Shown: positions 32,849-41,833 of the stretch, one piece after another
How the letters are laid out: each line of letters opens with the position of its first letter
Position numbering within the stretch: the stretch's first letter is position 1
DNA from: Cyanobium sp. FGCU6
GTDB lineage: Bacteria > Cyanobacteriota > Cyanobacteriia > PCC-6307 > Cyanobiaceae
Assembly (NCBI GenBank): GCA_024958655.1
Contig: JANWUR010000001.1
Span: 62,001 to 126,000, forward strand
Reading direction: 5' to 3'
DNA length: 64,000 nucleotides
The notes under the pieces: model-generated
Told to the model about the DNA's origin: nothing
The model's database searches: none
What the model saw: the letters and a program-made list of their open reading frames with translations, nothing else
Position numbers and translations under genes: made by a program

Positions 32849-33820
32849 GTGGCCACGGTTGCAGAGTTGCTCCAGCCGGTCGAGGCCGACCTCGATGCCC
32901 TCCTCGCTGATCTGCGCAGTCTGATCGGCGCGGGTCATCCGATCCTTCAGGCCGCCGCCGAGCATCTGTTCGCCGCTGGTGGCAAGCGGCTGCGTCCGGG
33001 CATCGTGCTGCTGCTCTCCCGCGCCATCAGCCCCGATGGCGGTCTCAGCCCGCGCCACCGGCGCCTGGCCGAGATCACCGAGATGATCCACACGGCCTCG
33101 CTCGTGCACGACGACGTCGTCGACGAGGCGGCCACCCGGCGGGGCGTGGCCACGGTGCACAGCCGCTTCAATCACCGCGTGGCGGTGCTGGCGGGCGATT
33201 TTCTCTTTGCCCAGGCCAGCTGGCACCTGGCCAACCTCGACGACCTCGAGGTGGTGAAGCTGCTCAGCCGCGTGATCATGGATCTCGCCGATGGCGAGGT
33301 GAAGCAGGGCCTGTTCCGCTACGACACGGGCCAGAGCTTCGAGACGTATCTCGAGAAGAGCTACTGCAAGACCGCCTCCCTGATCGCCAACAGCGCCCGC
33401 GCCGCCGGCGTGCTCTCCGGCCTGCCCGAAGAGCACCTCAGCGACCTCTACCGCTTCGGCCGCCAGCTGGGCCTGGCGTTCCAGGTGGTCGACGACATTC
33501 TCGATTTCACTGCCAGCGACCAGCAGCTGGGCAAGCCCGCCGCCAGCGATCTGGCCTCCGGCTATCTCACGGCGCCGGTGCTCTACGCGCTTGAGGAGCG
33601 GCCAGCCCTGACCGGCCTGATCGAGCGGGAGTTCTGCGAACCCGGCGATCTGGAGCAGGCCCTCTCCCTGGTGCGCGGCTGCGAGGCAATTCCCCGATCA
33701 CGGGCTCTGGCCGAGGGGTTCGCACGAGAGGCCCACGAGGCGATCGCCTGGCTCACCCCCTCCGATCCCCGCAGTGCCCTGCGAGCCTTGCCGGAATTCG
33801 TGCTCGGTCGGCTGTACTGA
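32849..33820 (+). CDS. sds: polyprenyl (solanesyl) diphosphate synthase
   Basis: A trans-prenyltransferase that builds the long isoprenoid tail of plastoquinone. The 323-residue protein has both aspartate-rich motifs: Asp88/Asp89/Asp92 in LVHDDVVDEA and Asp215/Asp216/Asp219 in QVVDDILDFT, with GGKRLRPGIVLL at 44-55. Chain length cannot be proven from sequence alone; the C45 assignment follows the usual cyanobacterial gene beside murI. GTG 32849 is the start, 23 bases after murI. The UbiD decarboxylase at 6.9 kb acts on the prenylated product of the same pathway. Confidence 0.9.
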   Translation: MATVAELLQPVEADLDALLADLRSLIGAGHPILQAAAEHLFAAGGKRLRPGIVLLLSRAISPDGGLSPRHRRLAEITEMIHTASLVHDDVVDEAATRRGVATVHSRFNHRVAVLAGDFLFAQASWHLANLDDLEVVKLLSRVIMDLADGEVKQGLFRYDTGQSFETYLEKSYCKTASLIANSARAAGVLSGLPEEHLSDLYRFGRQLGLAFQVVDDILDFTASDQQLGKPAASDLASGYLTAPVLYALEERPALTGLIEREFCEPGDLEQALSLVRGCEAIPRSRALAEGFAREAHEAIAWLTPSDPRSALRALPEFVLGRLY

Positions 33821-33963
33821 GGGCGATTCTTCCCCCGGCCGCTCACGGTCAGGAACCGGCCAAGGCTGCCTGGCCCAGTTCCGCTGCTGAGGGAGGAGCC
33901 TCTCGGACCGGACGGCCTGTCTGAGCGAGAGGCCCACTGGGGTCGGCATCTCCTCTGGAGGCT

Positions 33964-34500
33964 TCAGCGGGACTGGGGCTGGTCGATCCGCTGCAAGCTG
34001 TTGGTTGAGGGGTGGAACCTGTTGCTGCGGGAGGGGCCGGTCGGAGCTTCGTAGAGAGCGACCCCGAACTGCTCCGGGTGGCCGCAGGCCTCCGGGTGGA
34101 GCCAGGTCCATCGGGTCCAGAGCTCAAGGAAGAGAGTGGTGCCTTCCGGACCCGCTTTCCAGCCACTGCCCACGTAGTCGCCCCAGAGCACAGGGGCCCG
34201 GTTGGCGTAGAGGGGCACCTGCTCCAGGCGATGGCGCTCACTCACGTGCAGGATCGGCTGACGCCTGAAGGAAAACACCGGCTGCAGGGCCCGGGTGCGG
34301 TGGGTGCTGGGGAGTCGGAACCACACCTTCTTGCTGTGCTGCAGGTACCAGTAGCCCAGGGAACACCCGCGACTGGTCCGTTCGTGGTGGGTGCTGAACA
34401 GGGCTCCGCTTCTCTGCAGCACGGGAAAGGCGGGCTGTTCCATCGAGCGGCCGGAGCAGTGATCACCCTGACGGGGAAGGATCCCCAGGGCAAGGGCCAC
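33964..34500 (-). CDS. hypothetical protein, Trp/His-rich
   Basis: About 178 residues. The coding-strand codons are GC3-rich and the protein reads like a real fold: LGYWYLQHSKKVWFRLPSTH, then PVLWGDYVGSGWKAGPEG and LFLELWTRWTWLHPE, with a polar, disordered C-terminus. No family is recognised. The start is uncertain. GTG 34500, 11 bases after the HAD gene stop, is listed; ATG 34443 is the main alternative. It is probably co-transcribed with the HAD gene. Aromatic richness suggests a beta-rich ligand-binding domain, which is only an impression. Confidence 0.5.
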   Translation of the reverse strand: MALALGILPRQGDHCSGRSMEQPAFPVLQRSGALFSTHHERTSRGCSLGYWYLQHSKKVWFRLPSTHRTRALQPVFSFRRQPILHVSERHRLEQVPLYANRAPVLWGDYVGSGWKAGPEGTTLFLELWTRWTWLHPEACGHPEQFGVALYEAPTGPSRSNRFHPSTNSLQRIDQPQSR

Positions 34501-34511
34501 CCCAGGGGCGC

Positions 34512-35192
34512 TCAAAGGGATTCGGCCACCTCGTGGAGGGAGCGGAGGCACAACGCGCCCGGGGGGTAGACCGCGCAGGTCTCTCCTGGAGGAGGGAGCA
34601 CATGCAGGAGGCAGCCGGCCGCATCGGCCGCCTGGGCACCGGCGGGTGAATCCTCGAACGCCCAGCAATCCCGCGGTGGCACCCCCAGCCTCGCCGCCGC
34701 CAGCAGGAAGACATCCGGCGCCGGCTTGCCCGCCCGCAGCTCCGGATCGTCGCCGTGGACGCGGGTGGTGATCAGCTCCAGCCAGGGGTGGGGCTCGGCC
34801 TTGAGGGCCACGGCGGCTCGGGAACTGCTGGTAGCCAGGGCCATCGGGATCGCCAGCTCGGCGCAGCGCCGTACCAGCTCGGGTGCCCCTGCCATCGGCT
34901 GGGCGTGCACCAGCAGGGCTTCGGCGATCGGCTGACGCACAGCCAGCAGGGCCTCGATGCTCGGGGGATCGCAGCTGGCCAGCGCACCCGCAGGCTCGGA
35001 TGCCCCCGCGATCCAGCGCCGCACCTGTTGGGCACAGTCGAGGCGGCGACGGCCCCGCAGCTGCATCAGCTCGGCAGCGCTCAGCTGGCGACCGAAGTGG
35101 GCGGCGGCTTCGCGCCAGGCCCTGGCGTGCAGCGGCTCGGTGTCGAGCAGCAGACCATCGAGATCGAACAGGCAGGCGGCAGGACGGACCAT
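34512..35192 (-). CDS. HAD-superfamily (subfamily IA) phosphatase
   Basis: The 226-residue protein has the complete HAD hydrolase motif set: motif I LFDLDGLLLDTE with nucleophile Asp10 and Asp12, motif II ATSSSRAAV, motif III RAGKPAPDVFLLA and motif IV CWAFEDSPAGAQAA. An alpha-helical cap (about 20-85) lies after motif I, the beta-phosphoglucomutase/phosphoglycolate phosphatase type. The substrate cannot be told from sequence. It lies on the minus strand between the prenyl synthase and acs, with an unknown gene on either side. Confidence 0.85.
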   Translation of the reverse strand: MVRPAACLFDLDGLLLDTEPLHARAWREAAAHFGRQLSAAELMQLRGRRRLDCAQQVRRWIAGASEPAGALASCDPPSIEALLAVRQPIAEALLVHAQPMAGAPELVRRCAELAIPMALATSSSRAAVALKAEPHPWLELITTRVHGDDPELRAGKPAPDVFLLAAARLGVPPRDCWAFEDSPAGAQAADAAGCLLHVLPPPGETCAVYPPGALCLRSLHEVAESL

Positions 35193-35231
35193 TCCCCCAG
35201 CCTGCCGGAACGGACGACCGCCGCTGGCGGT

Positions 35232-35579
35232 TCAGGGATCGCCGGGGCTTTCCGGATAGCGATCCTCAAGGGCCGTCTCCAGAGTGGTGAGCAGCAGCAC
35301 CAGGGCGGCCCGGGGCTCCAGGTCGTCGCCGCTCACGGTGCGCAGCCACGCGTCGCAGAGATCCTCGATGTTGTGGAACAGGGCGCTGCCGGCGCGCAGG
35401 GTGGCCATCACCCGCTCCACGCTGTCCTCATCGATGTCGGGAGGCAGCCCCACCACGTAGCGCCGGCCGTCGTCGCCGATGTAGGTGAGTTCGCCGTCGG
35501 CGTTGATGATCGGCCCGGCGTGGGGAGTGACCGGCTCCTGTTCCCTCTCCACGAGGTCCCACCTGCGCACTCCTCTCAC
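35232..35579 (-). CDS. hypothetical conserved cyanobacterial protein
   Basis: A 115-residue soluble, acidic protein. A short beta-hairpin-like segment (INADGELTYIGDDGRRYVVG, about 26-45) is followed by helices (SVERVMATLRAGSALFHNIEDLCDAWL, then LEPRAALVLLLTTLETALE). No catalytic motif, signal or membrane segment is visible and the family is not recognised. The GTG at 35579 is listed; an internal GTG at 35552 is another possible start. It ends 39 bases upstream of the HAD gene and may share its transcript. Confidence 0.6.
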   Translation of the reverse strand: MRGVRRWDLVEREQEPVTPHAGPIINADGELTYIGDDGRRYVVGLPPDIDEDSVERVMATLRAGSALFHNIEDLCDAWLRTVSGDDLEPRAALVLLLTTLETALEDRYPESPGDP

Positions 35580-35752
35580 GCTGGCAACGCCGCGCTCCGA
35601 TGGCGGCGGCTCGTCGGCATTGATCAGCAGAACTGAACGATGGTGAGCGGCGGCCCGTGACGCTTCACTCCCGACCGCTTCAGCCTCCGGGCAGGGCCGG
35701 CGCGGCTGCGGTTGAATGGCCAGCGGTCGTCCTCCCGCCTCCCGCGTCCGCC

Positions 35753-37726
35753 ATGACCCAGGCCAGTTCCCCCACGATCGAATCAGTGCTCAACGAGGGG
35801 CGCTGCTTCGAGCCGCCGGCGGATCTGGCAGCCACGGCCCGCTTCGGTTCGCTGGCGGCCTACCAGGAGCTGGTGGCGCGGGTGGAGGCCGATCCCGACG
35901 CCTTCTGGGGCGAGCAGGCCAGGCAGCACCTGCACTGGTTCGAGCCCTTCCACACGGTGCTCGACTGGAGCCATCCCCCCTTCGCCCGCTGGTTCGAGGG
36001 CGGCACCACCAACCTCTCCTTCAACTGCCTCGACCGGCACCTCGAGGGTCCCCGGGCGGAGAAGACCGCCCTGATCTGGGAGGGAGAGCCGGGTGATGTG
36101 CGCACCTTCACCTACCGCGAACTGCACGCCGAGGTGTGCCGCGCCGCCAACGCCCTCAAGGCCCTGGGCATCGGCAGGGGCGACCTGGTGGGGCTTTATA
36201 TGCCGATGGTGCCTGAGGCCGCCATCGCCATGCTGGCCTGCGCCCGCATCGGGGCGCCCCATTCGGTGGTGTTCGGCGGTTTCTCGGCCGAGGCCCTGCG
36301 GGACCGGCTGATCGACGGCGAAGCGAAGCTGGTGATCACCGCCGACGGCGGCTTCCGCAAGGACAAGGCCGTGGCCCTCAAGCCCGCGGTCGACGAGGCT
36401 CTGGCGGAGGGCTGCCCCAGCGTGCGGAAGGTGCTGGTGGTGAAGCGCACCGCTGAACCCACCGCCATGGAGGAGGGGCGCGACGTGTGGTGGCACGAGC
36501 TGGTGCCCGCCCAGGCCGCCGACTGCCCGGCCGAGCCGATGGCCAGCGAGGACCGCCTGTTCGTGCTCTACACCTCCGGTTCCACGGGCAAGCCCAAGGG
36601 GGTGGTGCACACCACCGCCGGCTACAACCTCTGGGCCCATCTCACCTTCCAGTGGATCTTCGACATCCGCGACGACGACATCCACTGGTGCACCGCTGAT
36701 GTCGGCTGGATCACCGGCCACAGCTACATCGTCTATGGCCCGCTCTCCAACGGCGCCACCACCGTGATGTACGAGGGGGCACCGCGGCCCTCCAAGCCCG
36801 GTGCCTTCTGGGAGGTGATTCAGAAGCATCGCTGCACGATCTTCTACACCGCGCCCACGGCGATCCGCGCCTTCATGAAGAGCGGCCGCGAGGTGCCCGA
36901 TCAGTACGACATGAGCTCGCTGCGCATCCTCGGCACCGTGGGTGAGCCGATCAATCCCGAGGCCTGGATGTGGTATCGGGATGTGATCGGCGGCGACCGC
37001 TGCCCGGTGGTGGACACCTGGTGGCAGACCGAGACCGGCGGCGTGATGATCAGCCCCCTGCCCGGGGCCACCCCCACCAAGCCAGGCTCCTGCACCCTGC
37101 CCCTGCCCGGCATCGCCGCCGACGTGGTGGATCTGGAGGGCAACAGCGTGCCGGCCGACCAGGGTGGCTACCTGGCGGTGCGGCGCCCCTGGCCGGGGAT
37201 GATGCGCACCGTGCACGGCGATCCCGATCGCTTCCGCCGGAGCTACTGGGAGCACATCCGTCCGGCCGACGGCAGCCATCTTTATTTCGCCGGCGACGGC
37301 GCCCGCCGCGACGCCGATGGCTATTTCTGGGTGATGGGCCGGGTCGACGACGTGATCAACGTGTCGGGCCACCGGCTCGGAACGATGGAGATCGAATCGG
37401 CCTTGGTGAGCCATCCCGCCGTGGCGGAGGCCGCCGTGGTGGGCCGCCCGGATGATCTCAAGGGCGAGGGCATCGTGGCGTTCGTGACCCTGGAGGCCGG
37501 CCGCGAAGGCGACGAGGCCCTGATGGCCGCACTGAAGAAGCACGTGGGGCACGAGATCGGTCCGATCGCCCGGCCCGATGTGATCAAGTTCACCGACGCC
37601 CTGCCCAAGACCCGCAGCGGCAAGATCATGCGCCGCATCCTGCGCGCCCTGGCCGCCGGCCAGGAGGTGAGCGGCGACACCAGCACCCTCGAAGACCGCT
37701 CGGTGCTGGATGCCCTGCGGGTGTGA
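35753..37726 (+). CDS. acs: acetyl-coenzyme A synthetase
   Basis: Acs activates acetate to acetyl-CoA through acetyl-AMP. The 657-residue product is full length. It carries the AMP-binding loop [15 protein letters not shown] (around residue 266), [33 protein letters not shown], and the C-terminal domain with [16 protein letters not shown] and [15 protein letters not shown]. The Lys in SGKIMRR is the residue that is regulated by reversible acetylation in the family. ATG 35753 is chosen because the preceding open frame is not conserved. A cyanobacterial acetate-recycling role fits; the prenyl synthase - acs neighbourhood is interrupted here by three minus-strand genes. Confidence 0.96.
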   Translation: MTQASSPTIESVLNEGRCFEPPADLAATARFGSLAAYQELVARVEADPDAFWGEQARQHLHWFEPFHTVLDWSHPPFARWFEGGTTNLSFNCLDRHLEGPRAEKTALIWEGEPGDVRTFTYRELHAEVCRAANALKALGIGRGDLVGLYMPMVPEAAIAMLACARIGAPHSVVFGGFSAEALRDRLIDGEAKLVITADGGFRKDKAVALKPAVDEALAEGCPSVRKVLVVKRTAEPTAMEEGRDVWWHELVPAQAADCPAEPMASEDRLFVLYTSGSTGKPKGVVHTTAGYNLWAHLTFQWIFDIRDDDIHWCTADVGWITGHSYIVYGPLSNGATTVMYEGAPRPSKPGAFWEVIQKHRCTIFYTAPTAIRAFMKSGREVPDQYDMSSLRILGTVGEPINPEAWMWYRDVIGGDRCPVVDTWWQTETGGVMISPLPGATPTKPGSCTLPLPGIAADVVDLEGNSVPADQGGYLAVRRPWPGMMRTVHGDPDRFRRSYWEHIRPADGSHLYFAGDGARRDADGYFWVMGRVDDVINVSGHRLGTMEIESALVSHPAVAEAAVVGRPDDLKGEGIVAFVTLEAGREGDEALMAALKKHVGHEIGPIARPDVIKFTDALPKTRSGKIMRRILRALAAGQEVSGDTSTLEDRSVLDALRV

Positions 37727-37742
37727 GGCCGGCCGGTCGCGC

Positions 37743-39443
37743 TCAGGCCTGGAGCAGTTCCCGTTCGATCGCCGCGATCGGCTTCGCCCTGCCGTAGAGA
37801 TACCCCTGGCCGAAGGCGCAGCCGAGATCGGCCAGCCAGCGCAGCTGGGCGGCAGTCTCCACTCCCTCGGCCACCACCTGCACCCTCAGCGCCTTGGCCA
37901 GGGAGAGGATGGCGCTGGCGATCGCCTCGTCCTCGGGATCGCGGCCGAGGTTGGCCACGAAGGAGCGGTCGATCTTGAGCAGGCCCACCGGGAAGCGTTT
38001 GAGGTAGAGAAGCGAGGAGTAGCCCGTGCCGAAATCGTCGATCGCCAGCCGCACCCCCAGCTGCCGCAGTCCGGCGATGGTGCTGGCGGTGGAGAGGATG
38101 TCATCCACCAGCGATGTTTCGGTGATCTCCAGAAACACCTGGGCGCGTCGGGTGCCACTGGCCACAAGGATCGGCTCGATCCTCTCCACCAGATCCACGG
38201 CCCCCAGGGTGCGCGCCGACACGTTGGCGGAGATCCGCAGATGTTCCAACTGCGGCCGTTGCTGCCAGCGGCCCATCGCCCCGCAGGCGGCTTCCAGCAC
38301 CGCCAGGTCGATACTTTCGATCAGGCCGCTGTCCTCGGCTGCCTTGATGAAGGTGTCGGGCATCAGGACGCCCTGCTGCGGATGGCGCCAGCGGGCCAGG
38401 GCCTCGAAACCCACCAGCTTGCCGTTGCCGAGCGCATGGATGGGCTGGAGGTGGGGCTCGATCTCGCCGCAGGCCACCGCATGGCGCAGCGCTTCCTCCA
38501 GGGCCAGCCGCTGCTGGGCCTGCTCGCGCAGGCTCGCGGCGAACAGGGCGAAGCGGCCCCGGCCCAGCGCCTTGGCCTGATACATCGCCATGTCGGCGTT
38601 CTCGATCAGCGAGGAGGGAGTGTCGTGGGGCCCGGCGAAGCTGATGCCCACCGAGGCCGTGTGACTGAGTTCGCCGCCGCCTACCTGGAAGGGCTGCCGG
38701 ATCGCCTCGATGATCCGGCGGGCGAGAGCGGCGGCCGCTTCCTCGCTGGCCGCCTGGGTGATCACGATGAACTCATCGCCCGAGAGCCGCCCCACCAGGT
38801 CGCCCTGCCGCACCGAACGCCGCAGGATCCGGCTCACATGCACCAGCAGCTCGTCACCGGCGGCGTGGCCGTGGGCATCGTTCACCCACTTGAAGCGATC
38901 AATGTCGATGAACAGCACGGCCGTGTCACCATCGCCGCCGCCGGGGGCCTGAATCCGACGGGTGAGATCCTCCAGCACCAGGGTGCGGTTGGGCAGGTGG
39001 GTGAGGGGGTCGTGGCTGGCCTGGTACGACGCATCGAGCCGGGCCTGGCGCTCGGCCGAGATGGCCTGCAGCAGCCTCAGGCTGAGCTGGATGCTGCGGG
39101 CCATGGCCCGCAGGAGTGAGCGCTCCTCCAGGTCGAACGGTTCCCCCAGCCGCCCCACCACCAGCCGGTCGTTCTCCCCCAGCGGCGGCCAGGTGGTGTG
39201 GAGCTGGCCCGCACTGATCCGCAGCTCGCGCGGTTCAGCGGCGACCTGCTGCAGCAGGAGATGCTGCTCCTCCTCGGCCAGGCCGATGCAGCAGTCGAGC
39301 CTCCCACCGCAGACCACCGCCGCCACCTCGGCGTCCACCGATTCGGCCACCCGGTTGAGCACATTGCGCAGATCTTCAGGGGCATCGGCGGAGAAGGCTG
39401 AGAGGACTTCCGAGAGCAGGTGCAACGACCACGAGGGTTCCAT
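37743..39443 (-). CDS. GAF-like - GGDEF - EAL cyclic-di-GMP protein
   Basis: The 566-residue protein couples synthesis and breakdown domains for cyclic di-GMP. Residues 1-130 resemble a GAF sensor. The GGDEF domain has SGDEF at 221-225 in place of GGDEF, a variant that can still be active, with FIDIDRFKWVNDAHGH upstream. The EAL domain has FEALARWRHP at 346-355, ANVSA, FLEITET, IDDFGTGYSSL, LKIDRSFV and VAEGVET, all intact, so phosphodiesterase activity is likely. Its ATG shares one base with the stop of the FIST gene (TGATG at 39441-39445), so the two proteins are made together. No membrane segment is present. Confidence 0.92.
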   Translation of the reverse strand: MEPSWSLHLLSEVLSAFSADAPEDLRNVLNRVAESVDAEVAAVVCGGRLDCCIGLAEEEQHLLLQQVAAEPRELRISAGQLHTTWPPLGENDRLVVGRLGEPFDLEERSLLRAMARSIQLSLRLLQAISAERQARLDASYQASHDPLTHLPNRTLVLEDLTRRIQAPGGGDGDTAVLFIDIDRFKWVNDAHGHAAGDELLVHVSRILRRSVRQGDLVGRLSGDEFIVITQAASEEAAAALARRIIEAIRQPFQVGGGELSHTASVGISFAGPHDTPSSLIENADMAMYQAKALGRGRFALFAASLREQAQQRLALEEALRHAVACGEIEPHLQPIHALGNGKLVGFEALARWRHPQQGVLMPDTFIKAAEDSGLIESIDLAVLEAACGAMGRWQQRPQLEHLRISANVSARTLGAVDLVERIEPILVASGTRRAQVFLEITETSLVDDILSTASTIAGLRQLGVRLAIDDFGTGYSSLLYLKRFPVGLLKIDRSFVANLGRDPEDEAIASAILSLAKALRVQVVAEGVETAAQLRWLADLGCAFGQGYLYGRAKPIAAIERELLQA

Positions 39444-40612
39444 CACCCGATCGCCAGGGTGACCAGGGTCTGGTTGTGGAAGCCTCCCGCTCCCTTGGTG
39501 CGCCCGATCTCGCCGTAGGTGTAAAAGCCGCCCATCGGCGCCCCGCCGCTGCAACGGCGGATCAGCTCGGCTTCCTCCTGCATCCGCTCCGCCTCGAGCA
39601 GTGAACGGCGTGCTACACAGTCGAACAGCAGCACACCGGCCGCCGGAGCGCCACCGAGGGCCTCGATCGCCGATCGACACGAGTGGCTGGCGGCCTCCAG
39701 CACCGAGTCGAGGTTGCCTTCGGTGAGGAACGCCAGGGCCCCCTGCGGCACCTCGGCCACGGTGATCAGCTCGCCGCGCTCCGCATCGAAGCCGGCGATG
39801 TGGCGCATCTCGATCTTGTCGCGCCGGCGGATGCCGATCGGATGGGTGGCGGCGAAATCGGCGAACGCCTCCGGGTCGCTCCACACCGGGGGCGGCGGCT
39901 GGAAGAATTCGAGATACACCCGCAACGCTGGCCGTTCATCGAGGGAACTCAGCCGTGTCCCCTTGCTGCCGGTCACCAGCATGGGCTCGCTCATCGGGGT
40001 CCAGCCATGGCTCACCCCCACTCCCAGGGGACGATCGGAGCTGATCGCCGCCGCCACCACGGCTCCGCTCATCACCCGGGATCCGTGCAGCTGGTGGGTG
40101 CGATGCATCGCCAGGTAATCGCCGGCGCAGCCGCCCACCAGGGGTACATCCACATGGGCCACGTCGTAGGCCCCGCGCACCACCTCCATCTGGTCGCCGC
40201 AGAGGCCATCGGAGAGCAGCATCAGCACGGTGTGATCGCGGCGCTCGAGCTGGTGGAGGCACTGGGCGGCCCGGCTCGCCGCCTGCCGCAGACCCATGCT
40301 GCCGTCGGTCTCCCCCCAGCCGGTGCTCACCCGGATCCCAGGACCTCCGAGCGTCCAGAGCACCAGGGACTGGGTGAGGGTGCCGGAGGGGGCGATTTCG
40401 CCGGAAGTCGAGCAGCCGATCCGGGGGCAGTCCGCAAGGCTGGGCTGGAGGCCTTCCGCCAGCACCTGCAGGTCGTAGCGCGGGGCCGCCATCACCACCA
40501 GCAGCTTCGGGGGCCCCGGAAGATCGAGCTGGGCCTGGGCTTCCTTGAGTGCGCTTGTGGTGTCGGTCGCGGTGGAAGAACCCACCCTCACCCAGCTCTG
40601 CGGTTCGGCCAT
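39443..40612 (-). CDS. FIST-domain sensor protein
   Basis: The 389-residue protein has the FIST_N domain (PRIGCSTSGEIAPSGTLTQS near residues 63-82, MLLSDGLCGDQMEVVRGAYD near 131-150) and the FIST_C domain ending with GFYTYGEIGRT near 364. FIST proteins are proposed intracellular sensors of small molecules such as amino acids, often next to GGDEF/EAL or kinase genes. Here the FIST gene is followed with a one-base overlap by a GGDEF-EAL gene, making a probable sensor-effector pair. ATG 40612 is clear. Confidence 0.9.
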   Translation of the reverse strand: MAEPQSWVRVGSSTATDTTSALKEAQAQLDLPGPPKLLVVMAAPRYDLQVLAEGLQPSLADCPRIGCSTSGEIAPSGTLTQSLVLWTLGGPGIRVSTGWGETDGSMGLRQAASRAAQCLHQLERRDHTVLMLLSDGLCGDQMEVVRGAYDVAHVDVPLVGGCAGDYLAMHRTHQLHGSRVMSGAVVAAAISSDRPLGVGVSHGWTPMSEPMLVTGSKGTRLSSLDERPALRVYLEFFQPPPPVWSDPEAFADFAATHPIGIRRRDKIEMRHIAGFDAERGELITVAEVPQGALAFLTEGNLDSVLEAASHSCRSAIEALGGAPAAGVLLFDCVARRSLLEAERMQEEAELIRRCSGGAPMGGFYTYGEIGRTKGAGGFHNQTLVTLAIG

Positions 40613-40688
40613 TCAGGGGCGGCTGGGCTCCATCGGGGGGAGGAGCGCCGCTGCCGCCTGTCCATGTTGGCAAATCGGCGAGGCGGCG

Positions 40689-41015
40689 TCAGCCCACCGA
40701 GGGCTGCACCAGCAGAACGATCAGCCAGACGGCACCGATCAGCGGAACGAGGGTGATGAAGATCCAGGCCCAGTGCTTGCCGGCATCGCGCAGGCGGCGG
40801 ATCGCCAGCGGCAGGCAGGGAACAATCAGCACCACGGTGTAGATGCTGTAAAGCCAACCAAAGAAATCAGCGAGATTGCTGAGCAGCAGCAGCACCAGGC
40901 TGATGATCACGTTCGCCAGGGCGAACCACCAGTAGTCACCGCGGTTCGAGCGGCCGGTGTAATCGAACGAACGGCTCCAGGCGCTCTGGAAGGCGGCGAT
41001 GATCTTTTCGCCCAT
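40689..41015 (-). CDS. DUF805 membrane protein
   Basis: A small integral membrane protein with SFDYTGRSNRGDYWWFAL before the first helix, the DUF805 signature. Three hydrophobic helices follow: ALANVIISLVLLLLSNLADF, LYSIYTVVLIVPCLPLAIRRL with the conserved RLRDAGKHWAW, and IFITLVPLIGAVWLIVLLVQ. Function is unknown; family members occur as small inner-membrane proteins. Three starts are possible (41033 TTG, 41024 ATG, 41015 ATG); 41015 (MGEKIIAAFQSAW) is listed, giving 108 residues. No neighbour shares an obvious operon with it. Confidence 0.85.
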   Translation of the reverse strand: MGEKIIAAFQSAWSRSFDYTGRSNRGDYWWFALANVIISLVLLLLSNLADFFGWLYSIYTVVLIVPCLPLAIRRLRDAGKHWAWIFITLVPLIGAVWLIVLLVQPSVG

Positions 41016-41104
41016 CGTTGGCATCAACGGCAATGGATTGGCCCCAACCTGCGGGACCGCCGTGATGTTGTCAACCTTTTGTGTTGATGACTACGAATGG
41101 ATCA

Positions 41105-41122
41105 GATCACCACGTGGTGATC
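41105..41122. repeat. 18-bp perfect palindrome over the DUF1350 stop codon
   Basis: GATCACCACGTGGTGATC is self-complementary across all 18 bases, centred on CACGTG, and includes the last codons and stop of the DUF1350 gene. There is no following T-run in either direction, so it is not an ordinary intrinsic terminator. It could be a hairpin protecting the mRNA 3' end or a protein-binding site. It lies just before the gap toward DUF805. Confidence 0.6.
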
Positions 41123-41832
41123 ATCTCCGTCAGGCGATCGATCTGCCGCTGGCGCGCGGGATCGTCGGCCCAGTCGCCCAGCAGGTTGCGGCGCAGGCCG
41201 GCACTGGCGGGGGTGAGGTGGTCCCCCGGCAGTTCCAGCAGCTCGCTGGCATCGCCCTCCCGGCGGTTCAGCACCCCCAGCAGGCGGCGGCTCTGGTCGA
41301 GCTCGTCGCGCCGGAACCGCACCAGCAGGTTGCGGGGCTGGCGGTAGTCGCTGGCGATCTGGGCGAGGGTCTGCTCGGGGGAGGGGCTGAATTCGCTGCG
41401 GAAGCCGAACTGCTGGCCCATTTCCGCCAGCAGGGGCACGGAGCGCTCGGCGGAGAAGTTGTTGAAGCTCAGGGCCACCAGGCCCCGCGCGCCCCGGCCG
41501 GCATCCGGGGCCAGCAGATGCAGTTTGCAGCCGAGGCTGTGGCCGAGCCGGATCGGCCGGGTGGCCTCCCCTGCCTCGGCCGTCTGGGCGCGCGCAGCTC
41601 GGAAGCAGCGCCAGGCCTCGTTGGCCTGGGCCTGGTGGTCGAAGCCGGGCACGTAGCTCCATGCGCGTACGCGCCAGCCCCGGCGGGCGAGGCTCTCCAG
41701 CAGTCGGCGGTAACTGAGCTGGGGGGTGGCGGCCAGGTAGCTGCCACCGATGAACTCCACGGTGCCGGCCGGCGGGCCCGGCCGCTCCAGCGGCAGCGTC
41801 CACAACGGGCCGTCCTGGCGCCAGGCGGCCAT
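41107..41832 (-). CDS. DUF1350 alpha/beta-hydrolase-like protein
   Basis: The 241-residue protein matches the DUF1350 family of cyanobacteria and plastids. It has an alpha/beta hydrolase nucleophile elbow, RLGHSLGCKLHLLAP near residue 94-108, preceded by FIGGSYLAATPQLSYRRLLE. A GDHLTPAS segment near 212 supplies a likely catalytic His. The substrate is unknown. ATG 41832 lies one base after the BCP stop codon (TGAGATG), favouring this start over an earlier one that would overlap the peroxiredoxin gene by 20 bases. It is the second gene of a bcp - DUF1350 operon. Confidence 0.83.
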   Translation of the reverse strand: MAAWRQDGPLWTLPLERPGPPAGTVEFIGGSYLAATPQLSYRRLLESLARRGWRVRAWSYVPGFDHQAQANEAWRCFRAARAQTAEAGEATRPIRLGHSLGCKLHLLAPDAGRGARGLVALSFNNFSAERSVPLLAEMGQQFGFRSEFSPSPEQTLAQIASDYRQPRNLLVRFRRDELDQSRRLLGVLNRREGDASELLELPGDHLTPASAGLRRNLLGDWADDPARQRQIDRLTEMITTW

Positions 41833-41833
41833 C

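Noticed and set aside
34012-34569. Plus-strand frame opposite the unknown minus-strand gene at 33964-34500
   Set aside because: The minus-strand reading has better GC3 and a protein-like aromatic pattern. The plus reading lacks conserved features. The decision is by eye and not certain.
37321-37740. Extra minus-strand gene over the 3' end of acs
   Set aside because: The frame is antisense to conserved acs motifs (GKIMRR) and has no own support.
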